This document shows, piece after piece, positions 8,281-16,898 of a stretch of 64,000 nt of DNA; positions within the stretch are counted from its first letter, which is position 1, and every line of letters begins with the position of its first letter. The notes beneath the pieces were generated by a model. That model did no database searches, was not told the origin of the DNA, and saw only the letters and a list, made by a program, of their open reading frames with translations. The DNA comes from Desulfocarbo indianensis (GTDB lineage: Bacteria; Desulfobacterota; Desulfarculia; Desulfarculales; Desulfarculaceae): the NCBI GenBank assembly GCA_001184205.1, contig LBMP01000004.1:62001-126000 (forward strand). Direction: 5' to 3'. Position numbers and translations under genes: made by a program.

Positions 8281-9792
8281 CTATCCTCGCGGTTGAGGTT
8301 TGTAGGCCCTGGCGAAAGCCAGAAGCTCATGGGGGGCCTCGGCCGGCAAACGCACCAGGAAGGTGGTGCCCTGTTGGCCGGTTTCCTTGACCGAGATTTC
8401 GCCGCCGTGCCGGGTGATGACGCCGAAGGCCACGGAAAGCCCCAGGCCGGTTCCCTTGCCCACCGCCTTGGTGGTGAAAAAGGGATCGAAGACCCTGCGC
8501 AGGTTTTCCTGGTCAATGCCTCCGCCGGTGTCGGAAACCTCCACGCAGCGGAAGTCCTCGGCGTCTAGGTAGGTGGTCACGGTGAGGGTGCCCCTGCCGT
8601 CCATGGCGTCCACCGCGTTCATGAGCAGGTTGATGAACACCTGGCGCAAGAGCTTTTTGTCGCCCTGGATCATGAGGGGTTCCGGGAAGTAGTGGCGCAC
8701 CACCTCCACGTGCATGAACACCGAGTTGTCCCGGATCAGGTTGAAGGCGTCCTCCACCACCTCGGATATGTCGGTGTCCTCCACCTGGAGTTCGCCCTGG
8801 CGGCTGTATTCCAAAAGGCCCCGCACGATGTCCCGGCAGCGCTCGGTGTCCTCGATGATGTAGTTCAAGTCGTTTTGGGCCGGGTGGTCGGGGGGCAGGG
8901 ATTCCTTGAGCAACTCGGCGTAGACCGTGATGCCGGTCAAGGGATTGTTCAGCTCGTGGGCGATGCCCGCGGCCATGCGCCCCAGGCGGGCCAGCTTCTC
9001 GGAATGAACCACCTGCATGCGCGCCTGCACCAGATGGTCCTCCATCTTCAGCTTTTCCCGCAGATCCGTGAAAATGCCCACCGTGGCCACCGGCGCCCCG
9101 TCCCGGTAGACATAGGAGGAATTCAGCCGGACCGGCACCTCCTCGCCGATTTTGGTGAAGACCTTGGTGCGCACTCCCTGCACCTGGCCGCGGCTGTTGT
9201 CCAGAAGCCGGCGGGCCTGGCGCAGGTCCTCCGGCGGGCCCAGCATGGTCAAGGGCTTGCCCACCAGCTCCTCGGGCTCGAAATCCAGCACCCGTTTTAC
9301 GCTTTGATTGACGAAGAGTATCTTGCCGTCCATGTCCGCGGCCACCACCACGCCCACCATGGAATTGAGCAGGCGGTGCAGGAACTCGTTGGTCTCGGTG
9401 AGGCTGGCCTCCAGGCGCTTGGCCTGGCTGATGTCGCGCACGATCTCCAGGACGCCTTCCACCTCGCCCTGGTCGTCGCGCAAGGCCACCAGGTGAATCT
9501 CCTCGAACACCTCCTCGCCGGCCCGGTTCACGTAATGGTGCAGGTTGAAGCAATTATCCTGGCCGGCCAGGGCCTCGGCGAAGTGGCAGCGGTTTTCCGG
9601 GCACACCGATTCGCTCTGGTAGAAAACCTCGTGGCAGCGGTGGCCCAGCACCTGATCCTCGCTCAGGCCGTAACGCTTCAGGAAGACCTGGTTCACCGCT
9701 TCCACCACCATCTCGCGGTTCAGCACCACGGTGGGGAAGGGGAGCTGGTTGAACAGCCTGGCGTAGGGATTGCCGGCGGGGTGGCCCATCAT
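8281..9792 (-). CDS. PAS-PAS sensor histidine kinase with a Cys-rich first PAS
   Basis: 503 residues, soluble. Two PAS domains (about 10-120 and 130-245) precede a HisKA domain with His279 (AAGIAHELNNPLTG) and an ATPase domain with N box FINLLMNAVDAMDG, DTGGGI and GKGTGLGLSVAFGV. The first PAS carries Cys53, Cys64, Cys69 and Cys81 interleaved with His residues, a pattern that could bind a metal or redox cofactor; this is inference. The second PAS is a normal PAS with FTDL at its end. The gene follows the ACT-domain gene after 7 nt and precedes the hybrid kinase by 5 nt, so they belong to one transcript. Confidence 0.92.
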   Translation of the reverse strand: MMGHPAGNPYARLFNQLPFPTVVLNREMVVEAVNQVFLKRYGLSEDQVLGHRCHEVFYQSESVCPENRCHFAEALAGQDNCFNLHHYVNRAGEEVFEEIHLVALRDDQGEVEGVLEIVRDISQAKRLEASLTETNEFLHRLLNSMVGVVVAADMDGKILFVNQSVKRVLDFEPEELVGKPLTMLGPPEDLRQARRLLDNSRGQVQGVRTKVFTKIGEEVPVRLNSSYVYRDGAPVATVGIFTDLREKLKMEDHLVQARMQVVHSEKLARLGRMAAGIAHELNNPLTGITVYAELLKESLPPDHPAQNDLNYIIEDTERCRDIVRGLLEYSRQGELQVEDTDISEVVEDAFNLIRDNSVFMHVEVVRHYFPEPLMIQGDKKLLRQVFINLLMNAVDAMDGRGTLTVTTYLDAEDFRCVEVSDTGGGIDQENLRRVFDPFFTTKAVGKGTGLGLSVAFGVITRHGGEISVKETGQQGTTFLVRLPAEAPHELLAFARAYKPQPRG

Positions 9793-9799
9793 GGCATGC

Positions 9800-10825
9800 C
9801 TACCTCCGGGGCCCGCAGAACTTGGCGGCCAGGCCCTCCAGCGCGGCCTTGACGTCCCCAGGCCGCAAGGCCAGGAAAAGGGAATGCACCACGCCGCTCA
9901 AGGCCAGGGGCTCCACCCCGGCCTGGGCCAGGCCGGCCAGGGCCTCGTGGGCGATGCCGGGCCGGTCGCCGAAATGGGGGCCCTGCAAATGCACCAGGCT
10001 GGCGTCCCGCCCCGGCGGGCAGGAGCCCAAGCCGGCCCAGGTTTGGGCCAGCGGCGCTGCTTGATCCTTGGGCAGGCAAATGCTCAATGAGCAACTCCCC
10101 TCATGCCAATAGCCCGCCATGAAGCTCAAGCCCGGCGAGGGCTCCAGGGCGGCCAGGCGGGAAAGCGCGGAACCGAGAGCGGGGCCGGGGCCGTGGGCCT
10201 GCCAGAGGGCCAGCCCCGCATTTTCCTTCAACCCATAACATGATACCGGGCATTCCGCGTATACCGCCACTGTTTCGCCGGAAATTCGCTCGGCCACGGT
10301 GGAGCCGGCGGGTATCTGCCCGGCCTGCACCACCTTTACGCCCATCTGGGGCGGCGTGGCATCCGGGGGCAGGGCAAAGGCGTTTCGCATGGCGGCCATG
10401 GCCGCCCGCAGGTCGTCGCCGGCGAAAAGGGCCGCCAGGGCCGACAGGGAGGAGGCCAGGCCCAGGGGCTGCAGGCCGGCTTCCTGACAGGCCGCCAGCA
10501 TGAGGGCCGGCAGCTTGAGGCTTCTGCCCAGGGGATAAAGCGTGAGCGAAAAGGCCGGCGAGATAAGGCTCGGCTGGGGAAGGTCGTGGGCCAGGGCGAT
10601 TTCGCGGGCCAGGGCCAAGGCGCGGGAGCCCCTGGCCTCCTCCACGCAAAAGCAGAGCCCGGGTCCGGCGCCGGGGCATGACTGCCAGGCCACCAGGGCC
10701 AGGTTCAGGCGCTCGGCGGCCAAGGCGTTTAGCAGCGACCTAAGCCAAGGGCCCGTGGTCCCTGGCGCGCGCACCAGAGCCAGGGGCCCCGACTGTTTGA
10801 GGCCGGCAATGGGGAATGGGTGCAT
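9800..10825 (-). CDS. Protein composed of tandem ACT-like domains, no catalytic domain
   Basis: 341 residues. I read four ACT-like modules in a row: residues about 12-75 (ALVRAPGTTGPWLRSLLNAL), 90-155 (SLTLYPLGRSLKLPALMLAA... SSLSALAALFA), 160-275 (more diverged) and 278-338 (LVHLQGPHFGDRPGIAHEAL). The last resembles the second ACT domain of aspartokinases, ending in the ALEGLAAKF helix. ACT domains bind small ligands, usually amino acids, and control a partner enzyme or regulator. No kinase or DNA-binding domain is attached. Lying between a receiver gene and a sensor-kinase gene in one minus-strand run, it may be a ligand-sensing input for that signalling system; this role is inferred. The ribosome-binding site AGGAGG lies about 12 nt before the ATG, slightly far. 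Confidence 0.6.
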   Translation of the reverse strand: MHPFPIAGLKQSGPLALVRAPGTTGPWLRSLLNALAAERLNLALVAWQSCPGAGPGLCFCVEEARGSRALALAREIALAHDLPQPSLISPAFSLTLYPLGRSLKLPALMLAACQEAGLQPLGLASSLSALAALFAGDDLRAAMAAMRNAFALPPDATPPQMGVKVVQAGQIPAGSTVAERISGETVAVYAECPVSCYGLKENAGLALWQAHGPGPALGSALSRLAALEPSPGLSFMAGYWHEGSCSLSICLPKDQAAPLAQTWAGLGSCPPGRDASLVHLQGPHFGDRPGIAHEALAGLAQAGVEPLALSGVVHSLFLALRPGDVKAALEGLAAKFCGPRR

Positions 10826-10855
10826 CGCCCGGCCGAACCTCCTTTTAGCTGGGGG

Positions 10856-11242
10856 CTAGGGTATGAGCTCGCCCACCAAGTTTACCAGCTTGTCCATGTC
10901 CACCGGCTTGGGCAGGTAGTCGTCGGCCAAGAGCTGCATGCCGTCCTGGTGGGTGTAGGTGGTGGAACTGACCGCCGACCCCACCGCCGTCAGCATGAGG
11001 ATGGGAATGTCCTTGTATTGGGGGTCGTTTTTCAGGTCCTCGCACAGTTCGTAGCCGTTTTTACGCGGCATCATCACATCCAGCACGATGGCGTCGGGCC
11101 GCCGGGACTTTATGCTATCCTGGGCCTCCAAACCGTCGTAGGCCTTACCCACCTCATACCCCTTGGCCTCCAGGTTCATGGAGACGGTTTCCACCAGATC
11201 GGGATCGTCATCCACCACCAAGACATACTTGGCATCGGCCAT
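10856..11242 (-). CDS. Single-domain CheY-like response regulator
   Basis: 128 residues, only a receiver domain. Acidic pocket DDD at 11-13, phospho-acceptor Asp55 (VLDVMMPRKNG), conserved Thr in LTAVGS and Lys in YLPKPVDMDKL. The loop after beta-4 is long (GSAVSSTTYTHQDGMQLLAD), a feature seen in many receiver proteins of Desulfobacterota. The ATG at 11242 has an AAGGAGG site 5 nt upstream, which decides against a longer reading. It sits between metF and the ACT-domain gene and has no output domain, so it probably shuttles phosphate between the kinases encoded downstream or acts by protein binding. Confidence 0.92.
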   Translation of the reverse strand: MADAKYVLVVDDDPDLVETVSMNLEAKGYEVGKAYDGLEAQDSIKSRRPDAIVLDVMMPRKNGYELCEDLKNDPQYKDIPILMLTAVGSAVSSTTYTHQDGMQLLADDYLPKPVDMDKLVNLVGELIP

Positions 11243-11371
11243 GGTTTCCTCCTTCGGGTTGGGGGCTTCCTGCGGTGTGAAAGCGGCTCCGGCCCCTCTC
11301 ATCATCGCGCCCCCGTTCGTGAAGCCTTGCTGAAAACGGCCGCCGCCGCCTTCACGGGTGTCGGGTCTTGA

Positions 11372-12301
11372 CTATACCTGGGGCCGCGGCAGGCACTTGG
11401 CCTGCTCCAGGATCTCGGGCACCTTGTGCTCCCACTCGATGGCCATCAAATGGATGCCGGCCACGCCCTCGATCTCGCGCATCTCCTCGATCTGCTCGCA
11501 GAGGAACTTGATGCCCTCCTCGGCCTGCTTCTCCTTGGGAGCGCTGGCGATGCGTTTGACCACATCGTCGGGCACGTCCATGCCCGGCACCTTGGTGGCC
11601 ATGTACTTGGCCATGCCCGCGCTCTTGAGCGGGGTCACCCCGGCCAGGATGTAGGTCTTCTCGTGCAGGCCCTTGTCCACGGCCATTTTCATATAATCGC
11701 GGAATTTTTGCATGTTGTAAATGCACTGGGTCTGGATGAAATCCGCGCCGGCGGCCACTTTCTTGGCCAGGCGCAGCACCCTTAGCTCAAAGGGATCGCC
11801 AAAGGGGTTGGCCGCCGCGCCGATGAACATCTTGGGCGGGCGCTTGATTTCGGCGCCGCCCTGGAACTTGCCGTCGTCCATCATGCCGCGCACCATCTGG
11901 ATGAGCTGGATGGAGTCCAGGTCGTGCACGTTGGAGGCCATGGGGTGGTCGCCGAAGCTGGGATGGTCGCCCGAAAGGCACAGCATGGTGTTCAGGCCCA
12001 TGGCGTAGGCGCCCAGAATGTCGGACTGCATGGCGATGCGGTTGCGGTCGCGGCACACCATCTGATAGTTGGGCTCCAGGCCCATAGACTTGCAGATCAG
12101 GGAAGCCGCCCAGGAAGACATGCGCACCATGGCGGTCTGACAGTCGGTGATGTTCACCGCGTCCACCTTGCCCACCAGGTGGGCCGCCTTTTCGCGCACC
12201 GCCTCGGGGTCGGACCCCCGGGGAGGGCCAACCTCGCCGGTCACCGCGAAATGGCCGGCCCGCAGCACTTTTTCCAGGTTGCTATCGGTCTTAAGCTCCA
12301 C
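11372..12301 (-). CDS. metF: Methylenetetrahydrofolate reductase, MetF family
   Basis: 309 residues, a TIM-barrel flavoprotein. MetF reduces methylene-tetrahydrofolate to methyl-tetrahydrofolate, here most likely for the methyl branch of the Wood-Ljungdahl pathway. Residues matching the E. coli active site are present: Glu23 in TGEVGPPRG, Asp112 in LCLSGDHP and Gln192 in DFIQTQC. CRDRNRIAMQSDILGA is the FAD-binding stretch. It follows the metV-like gene after 54 nt. In acetogens with the same gene pair, MetF and MetV form a complex and electrons come from HdrA/MvhD-type modules rather than directly from NADH, which fits the neighbours here. The next gene downstream is a receiver, 129 nt away. 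Confidence 0.92.
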   Translation of the reverse strand: MELKTDSNLEKVLRAGHFAVTGEVGPPRGSDPEAVREKAAHLVGKVDAVNITDCQTAMVRMSSWAASLICKSMGLEPNYQMVCRDRNRIAMQSDILGAYAMGLNTMLCLSGDHPSFGDHPMASNVHDLDSIQLIQMVRGMMDDGKFQGGAEIKRPPKMFIGAAANPFGDPFELRVLRLAKKVAAGADFIQTQCIYNMQKFRDYMKMAVDKGLHEKTYILAGVTPLKSAGMAKYMATKVPGMDVPDDVVKRIASAPKEKQAEEGIKFLCEQIEEMREIEGVAGIHLMAIEWEHKVPEILEQAKCLPRPQV

Positions 12302-12355
12302 GTTCCTTCTCCTGCCCTAGCGGCACCTGGCCGCGCTGAATGCGTTTGTCCCGGC

Positions 12356-13024
12356 CTAGGCCAACAAATCCTCGCGCACGATCTTGCGCGGGCCGCCGTC
12401 GCGGGCGGCGCGCCAATCCTTGGCCGGCATTATGCGCTCGTAAAGGTCGGTGCGGCCCAGCGCCTTCAGGCGGTCCCAGATGAGCTGCCAGGCGCAGTCC
12501 ACGTTGGGATCGATCTCGCACTTGCCGCCCGAGCTGCCGCCGCAAGGGCCGTTGAAGATGCGCTTGGAGCAGCGCGCCACCGGACAGATGCCGCCGGTGA
12601 AGGCCAGCACGCAGTCGCCGCAGCCCTGACAGCGCTCGGCCCACACGCCCTGGCGCTCGCTGGCGCCCATGAACTTGGTGTTCACCATGGGGTAGACCGG
12701 CTTGTCCTTGTAGCGCCCCGCTATGGTTTGCACCCCGCAACCGCAGGCCATGGAGCACACCGCGTCGTATTGCTGGATGGTGCGCGCCAGCTCTTCCACG
12801 TATTCGGGATCGCATTGGCGCTCCAGGGTGAGTTCGTCGATCTCCACCTTCTGGCCTTGTTTGAGGAAAGCCATGGAAAGGGCGGAGGCCAAGATGCCCA
12901 CCTCCTTGCGGCCGCCGGCGTAGCACACCGTGACGCATTCGTTGCAGCCCAACAGAAGAATCTTCTTGTAGGGCTTGACGTACTCCATGATCTCTTCGAT
13001 CGGTTTCCGTTCCGCTGTAATCAT
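12356..13024 (-). CDS. metV: MetV-like zinc/Fe-S partner of methylenetetrahydrofolate reductase
   Basis: 222 residues of the MetV family (methylene-THF reductase C-terminal-type domain). It is Cys-rich: LLLGCNECVTVCYAGG near the N-terminus, CSMACGCGVQTIAG in the middle, and RCQGCGDCVLAF, GICPVARC, NGPCGG and KCEIDPNVDC in the C-terminal part, enough for a zinc site and Fe-S clusters. MetV is the obligate small subunit of MetF in acetogens such as Moorella and passes electrons to the MetF flavin. The gene lies directly before metF. A 345-nt gap separates it from mvhD upstream, so it may have its own promoter. Confidence 0.88.
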   Translation of the reverse strand: MITAERKPIEEIMEYVKPYKKILLLGCNECVTVCYAGGRKEVGILASALSMAFLKQGQKVEIDELTLERQCDPEYVEELARTIQQYDAVCSMACGCGVQTIAGRYKDKPVYPMVNTKFMGASERQGVWAERCQGCGDCVLAFTGGICPVARCSKRIFNGPCGGSSGGKCEIDPNVDCAWQLIWDRLKALGRTDLYERIMPAKDWRAARDGGPRKIVREDLLA

Positions 13025-13369
13025 GGCCCTGGTCCTTTGGAGTTAGTTGGGTTGCCGTGGGAGAGCCCAATCCGGGCTGGCCCTCCAGCCGCCCCCTCTC
13101 GAAACTTTAGCGGAAAACAGCCCCGGCCGCTTTCCGGTTTATCGCAAATCACGCGCTCCCATGTGATACGAGAGCCTTGAAATCATCCTTCCGTTCGTGC
13201 GGGAGGCCTCCCGGCAGCCCATGCCGCCCTCGCCCCCGCACATCACCGGCCCTAGGTTGATCTGTGGGGCCCTGGGCCTGTCACATTAAGCTGCCCACCG
13301 TCTGCTCTGGCCCCTATCTGCCGTGCCGGTCTATCTGCCGTCCTCATCGGCCCCACTGGCCCTCAGAGG
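13025..13369. other. 345-bp gap inside the hdrA-mvhD / metV-metF block
   Basis: Holds no gene that I can support. It contains a perfect 14-bp palindrome CGGGAGGCCTCCCG (13200-13213) and an 11-bp direct repeat CTATCTGCCGT at 13314-13324 and 13331-13341. No clear -35/-10 pair or poly-T terminator is visible. It is unusually long for this tightly packed block and could hold a promoter or processing site for metV-metF. Confidence 0.45.
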
Positions 13370-13798
13370 TTATGCCGCCTTTTTGGCGCCCGCCTTGATG
13401 GGGTTGGGCCCCAGTTGGCGGATTTTCTCGGTGAACAGGGCGGCCTCCTCGGCGAATTTCTTGCCTTGGCCGGCGGTCATGAAAACCATGTGAGCCCTGT
13501 CGCCGCCCACGCCGATGCTGTCCAAGAGCTTTTTAACGTAGCCCACCCGCTTTTCGGCGCGCAGGTTGCCGTTCTTGAAGTGGCAATCGCCTTTGATGCA
13601 GCCGGCCACCAGCACGCCGTCGGCGCCTTTTTGCAGGGCGCGCATGAGGTGCAGGGTGTCCACCTTGCCGGTGCAGGGCACCTTTACTATCTTCACGTTG
13701 GCCGGATAGGTCAGGCGTTGGGTGCCGGCCATGTCCGCCGCAGTGTAGGCGCAATAGTGACAAGCGAAAGCCACGATGATGGGCTCGAACTCGGCCAT
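13370..13798 (-). CDS. mvhD: MvhD/FlpD-type [2Fe-2S] electron-transfer subunit
   Basis: 142 residues. The MvhD family links HdrA to hydrogenase, formate dehydrogenase or other electron sources through a [2Fe-2S] cluster. The five conserved Cys are present: CHYC, VPCTGK and GCIKGDCH, followed by the family stretch GNLRAEKRV. A short Lys/Ala tail (KAGAKKAA) extends the C-terminus. The ATG at 13798 shares one base with the hdrA stop (TGATG), so the two are translated together. No hydrogenase large subunit is nearby; the electron partner must be MetFV or something encoded elsewhere. Confidence 0.92.
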   Translation of the reverse strand: MAEFEPIIVAFACHYCAYTAADMAGTQRLTYPANVKIVKVPCTGKVDTLHLMRALQKGADGVLVAGCIKGDCHFKNGNLRAEKRVGYVKKLLDSIGVGGDRAHMVFMTAGQGKKFAEEAALFTEKIRQLGPNPIKAGAKKAA

Positions 13799-16700
13799 CA
13801 CAGGACTCCTTCCAGCAAGGCGTCGGTGCGTCCCATGATCTGATCGTCCTGGTAGCCTTGCAATTGAATCGCCTTGGCCGGGCACTCGGCAGCGCAGACG
13901 CCGCAGCCTTGGCACTTGGCGGGGTCTATCTGGGAGTAGCCGTCGGCGTTGATAAAGGGGACCTCGAAGGGGCAGGCCCGCACGCAGACCAGACAGGCGG
14001 CGCACATGTCGCCCTGCACCCTGGCCACGCCGCCTTCCACGGCCAGGCTTTCCCGGGCCAGGAGGGTGAGCGCGCGTCCGGCCGCGGCCAAGCCCTGCAC
14101 CTGGGCCTCGTTGAGGCTCTTGGGGGCCAGGACCGAGCCGGCCAGGAACAGGCCGGGAATGGGGCTGTCCACCGGTTTCAGTTTCACATGATCTTCCATC
14201 AGGTAGCCGGAAGGCGTGCGCTGCAGGCGGAAAATCTCGGCAAGCTCCTCGATTTCCTCGTCGGGCGCGATCTGGGGCGTGGAGAGCACCAGGGCGCTGG
14301 GCGCCACCACCAGCTTGCGCTCCAGAATCTTGTCGGTGAAGCGCACCCAAAGCTGGCCGTCTTCCTGATAGGCCTCGGGCGGATCATCGCCGCTGAAGCG
14401 CACGAAAAGCACGCCCTGCTCGCGGGCCTTGCGGTAGGCCTCCTCGGCCACGTAGGGCATGCGCATGTCGCGGTAGAGCACGTAGATCTGCGCCTCGGGC
14501 TTGAGTTCCTTGAGCCACAGGGCGTTCTTGACCGCCGAGCGGCAGCAGATGCGTCCGCAGGAGGGGTTGGCGTCGTTGCGCGAGCCCACGCACTGGATCA
14601 TGACCACGGTTTCCAGGGCGGCGTCGGAGCCGTCGCCCTTGGCCAGGAGCTTTTCCATCTCCAACTGGGTCAAGACCTTGGGGTCTTGGCCGTAGAGGAA
14701 CTCGCTGGGCTTGTATTCCTTGGCGCCGGTGGCCAGGATGGTGACCCCGTGGTTGATCTGCTGGTAGTACATGCCGGGGCCGGACTGCACGCCGGTGACG
14801 AAGGCGCCCACCTGGCCGTCGTGATCCACCACCAGGGCGTCGCTGATGACCGTGATGCGCTCGTTGGTCTCGACCTTGGCGATCATGGCCTCCACCGCCG
14901 GCCGCACCGGAGAGCCGTCCAGGCTGCGCTCCAGGTTGCGGGCCATGCCGCCCAGCTCCTTGCCGCGCTCGACGATGGTCACCTGCCCCAGGCCCAGCTC
15001 GGCCAGGGCCAGGGCGGCGCTCATGCCGGCCACGCCGCCGCCCACCACCAGGGCGTCGTGATTCAGGGGCTCGTGATGGGTGAAGATGGGCCGGGCCTTT
15101 TTGACCCCGCCGATGGCCATGCGGATCAAATCCTTGGCCTTGGCGGTGGCCACCGCGTTATCGGGATGCACCCAGGCGTCCTGCTCCAGGATGTTGGCCA
15201 TCTCCAGGTAGCCGGGGTTCAGGCCCGCCCGACGGATGGTGTTGGCGAAAAGCACGCCCTGGCCGCGGGGGCTGGAGCCGGCCACGACCACCCGGTTGAT
15301 GCCTTTTTCCTTGATGGCCTCCACCATGCGGTCCAGACAGGCGTTCTGGCTGTCGGCGCTGAGCTCCTCGACGTGGGCCACGCCCTTGATGCCGCTTACG
15401 TATTGCAGCACCTGATCGAAATCCACCACCTTTTTGGTGTTGCCGCCGAAGTCGGCCAGGAACACGCCCACCTTGGGCTCATCCTCGGCCACGTCGCGCT
15501 CGGCCGGCAGGGCCTGCTCAAAGGGGGCCACCTTGGGCGGGGCCAGGTTGAGGCTGGCCTGCATGGCCGCCGCCGAGGCCTGCATGATGCTGTCGGGGAT
15601 GTCCCTGGGGCCCAGGGCCATGCCGCAGGCGTAGACGCCGGGGCGGCTGGTGCTCACCGGGGCGAAATCGCTGGCCGCCACGAACTGGTAGGGGTCCAGG
15701 TCGATGCCCAGGGCCTGGGCCTGGGCCTGGGCGGTGGTGGGCGCGCAGAAGCCGGTGGCCAAGACCACCATGTCCAGCTTGGCCTTGGAGGCCTTGCCCT
15801 CCTCGGAGAGGTATTCCAGGTTCAGGTCCTTGTTCTCGGCGTCCCAGGTGACGGTGTGGGGACGGCAGCGCACGAAATTGACGCCCAGCTCATGCTTGAT
15901 GCGCTGGTAATACTGCTCGTAATCCTTGCCCATGGGACGCATGTCCATGAAGAATATGGTGGCGTCCAGGTCGTCGGCGAAATGCTCCTTGGCCCAGGCG
16001 GCTTCTTTCATGGCGAACATGCAGCAGATGCTGGAGCAGTAGAGCTTGCCCGGCTCCTTGGTGGTGCGGCTGCCCACGCACTGAATCCAGCCGATGCGCT
16101 GGGGCCGGCGGCCGTCGCTGGGCCGGTTGAAGGAGCCCAGGGTGGGGCCGGAAGCCGAAAGGATGCGCTCGAACTCCAGGCTGGTGACCACGTCGGGGAA
16201 TTTGCCGTAGCCCCAAAGCTCCTGCATGGGGGTGGGGTCGAAAAGCTCGGCTCCGGTGGCCACCACCACCGCGCCCACTTCCACCGCGTTATCCTGGGGG
16301 CCCTGATCCAGCTTGATGGCGCCGGTGGGGCAGCACTTGGTCCAGGAATCGTCGCCGGTGAGTTTTGATTTGTCGATGCTGTAGGCCATGGGCACGGCCT
16401 GGGGATAGCGCATGCAGGTGGGCGAGCGGTGGTCCAGGCCGGGGGTGAAGCGCACCGCGCCCTCCGGGGCGGCCTTGAGACACTCGCCGCAGGCGGTACA
16501 GAGATCGAGATCAATGTAGCGCGGCTCGCTCTTCAGCTTGGCCGTGAAAGCCCCGGCCTCACCCTCCAGGGCGGTCAAGGTGGTCAGGGGAAGGACCTCG
16601 ATATCCAGCTCGGAGCCGCTCTTGGCCAATTCCGGCGAAAGGAAGCAGATTTGGCAGTCGTTGGTGGGGAACTGGCGGTCCAGGAGCGGCAGGAAGCCGC

Positions 16701-16836
16701 CCAGAGCCGGCGAGCGGTCTATCACGTAGACCTTGCGGCCGGCTTCGGCCAAATCCAAGGAGGCCTTGATGCCGGCGATGCCGCCGCCGATCACCAATAC
16801 CGAGTTGGATGTGGCATTAACGCTTTTATCTGACAT
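13798..16836 (-). CDS. hdrA: Large HdrA-like flavin/Fe-S protein with two FAD domains
   Basis: 1,012 residues. HdrA proteins carry FAD and Fe-S clusters and perform flavin-based electron bifurcation. Layout: a first FAD domain (VLVIGGGIAGIKASLDLA, residues 13-31) with CVGSR/CSSICCMF; a ferredoxin-like insert (110-175); a linker resembling an MvhD fold (PKVGVFLADFGGN, about 460-570); a second FAD domain (VVGGGVAGMSAALALAELG, about 615) with a second CVGSR and ICCRSAV; and a C-terminal 2[4Fe-4S] ferredoxin with both CxxCxxCxxxCP motifs complete. In the insert, motif 1 keeps Cys113, 116 and 119 but has Ala123, and motif 2 has Leu159, Asp162 and Trp165 and keeps only Cys169, so one cluster should bind and the other should not. 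No HdrB or HdrC genes are near. It sits 62 nt after the metF-like gene. Confidence 0.93.
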   Translation of the reverse strand: MSDKSVNATSNSVLVIGGGIAGIKASLDLAEAGRKVYVIDRSPALGGFLPLLDRQFPTNDCQICFLSPELAKSGSELDIEVLPLTTLTALEGEAGAFTAKLKSEPRYIDLDLCTACGECLKAAPEGAVRFTPGLDHRSPTCMRYPQAVPMAYSIDKSKLTGDDSWTKCCPTGAIKLDQGPQDNAVEVGAVVVATGAELFDPTPMQELWGYGKFPDVVTSLEFERILSASGPTLGSFNRPSDGRRPQRIGWIQCVGSRTTKEPGKLYCSSICCMFAMKEAAWAKEHFADDLDATIFFMDMRPMGKDYEQYYQRIKHELGVNFVRCRPHTVTWDAENKDLNLEYLSEEGKASKAKLDMVVLATGFCAPTTAQAQAQALGIDLDPYQFVAASDFAPVSTSRPGVYACGMALGPRDIPDSIMQASAAAMQASLNLAPPKVAPFEQALPAERDVAEDEPKVGVFLADFGGNTKKVVDFDQVLQYVSGIKGVAHVEELSADSQNACLDRMVEAIKEKGINRVVVAGSSPRGQGVLFANTIRRAGLNPGYLEMANILEQDAWVHPDNAVATAKAKDLIRMAIGGVKKARPIFTHHEPLNHDALVVGGGVAGMSAALALAELGLGQVTIVERGKELGGMARNLERSLDGSPVRPAVEAMIAKVETNERITVISDALVVDHDGQVGAFVTGVQSGPGMYYQQINHGVTILATGAKEYKPSEFLYGQDPKVLTQLEMEKLLAKGDGSDAALETVVMIQCVGSRNDANPSCGRICCRSAVKNALWLKELKPEAQIYVLYRDMRMPYVAEEAYRKAREQGVLFVRFSGDDPPEAYQEDGQLWVRFTDKILERKLVVAPSALVLSTPQIAPDEEIEELAEIFRLQRTPSGYLMEDHVKLKPVDSPIPGLFLAGSVLAPKSLNEAQVQGLAAAGRALTLLARESLAVEGGVARVQGDMCAACLVCVRACPFEVPFINADGYSQIDPAKCQGCGVCAAECPAKAIQLQGYQDDQIMGRTDALLEGVL

Positions 16837-16898
16837 GGGAATTCACCCTTTTCAACATCTTCTGGTCTGGTTGGGGCCCGGCCGATGGCGGGCCTTTT

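Noticed and set aside
13858-16368. 836-codon plus-strand open frame opposite hdrA
   Set aside because: Mirror frame of a GC-rich real gene; His/Gly/Ala/Gln-rich translation, no domain, no ribosome-binding site. hdrA on the other strand is unmistakable.
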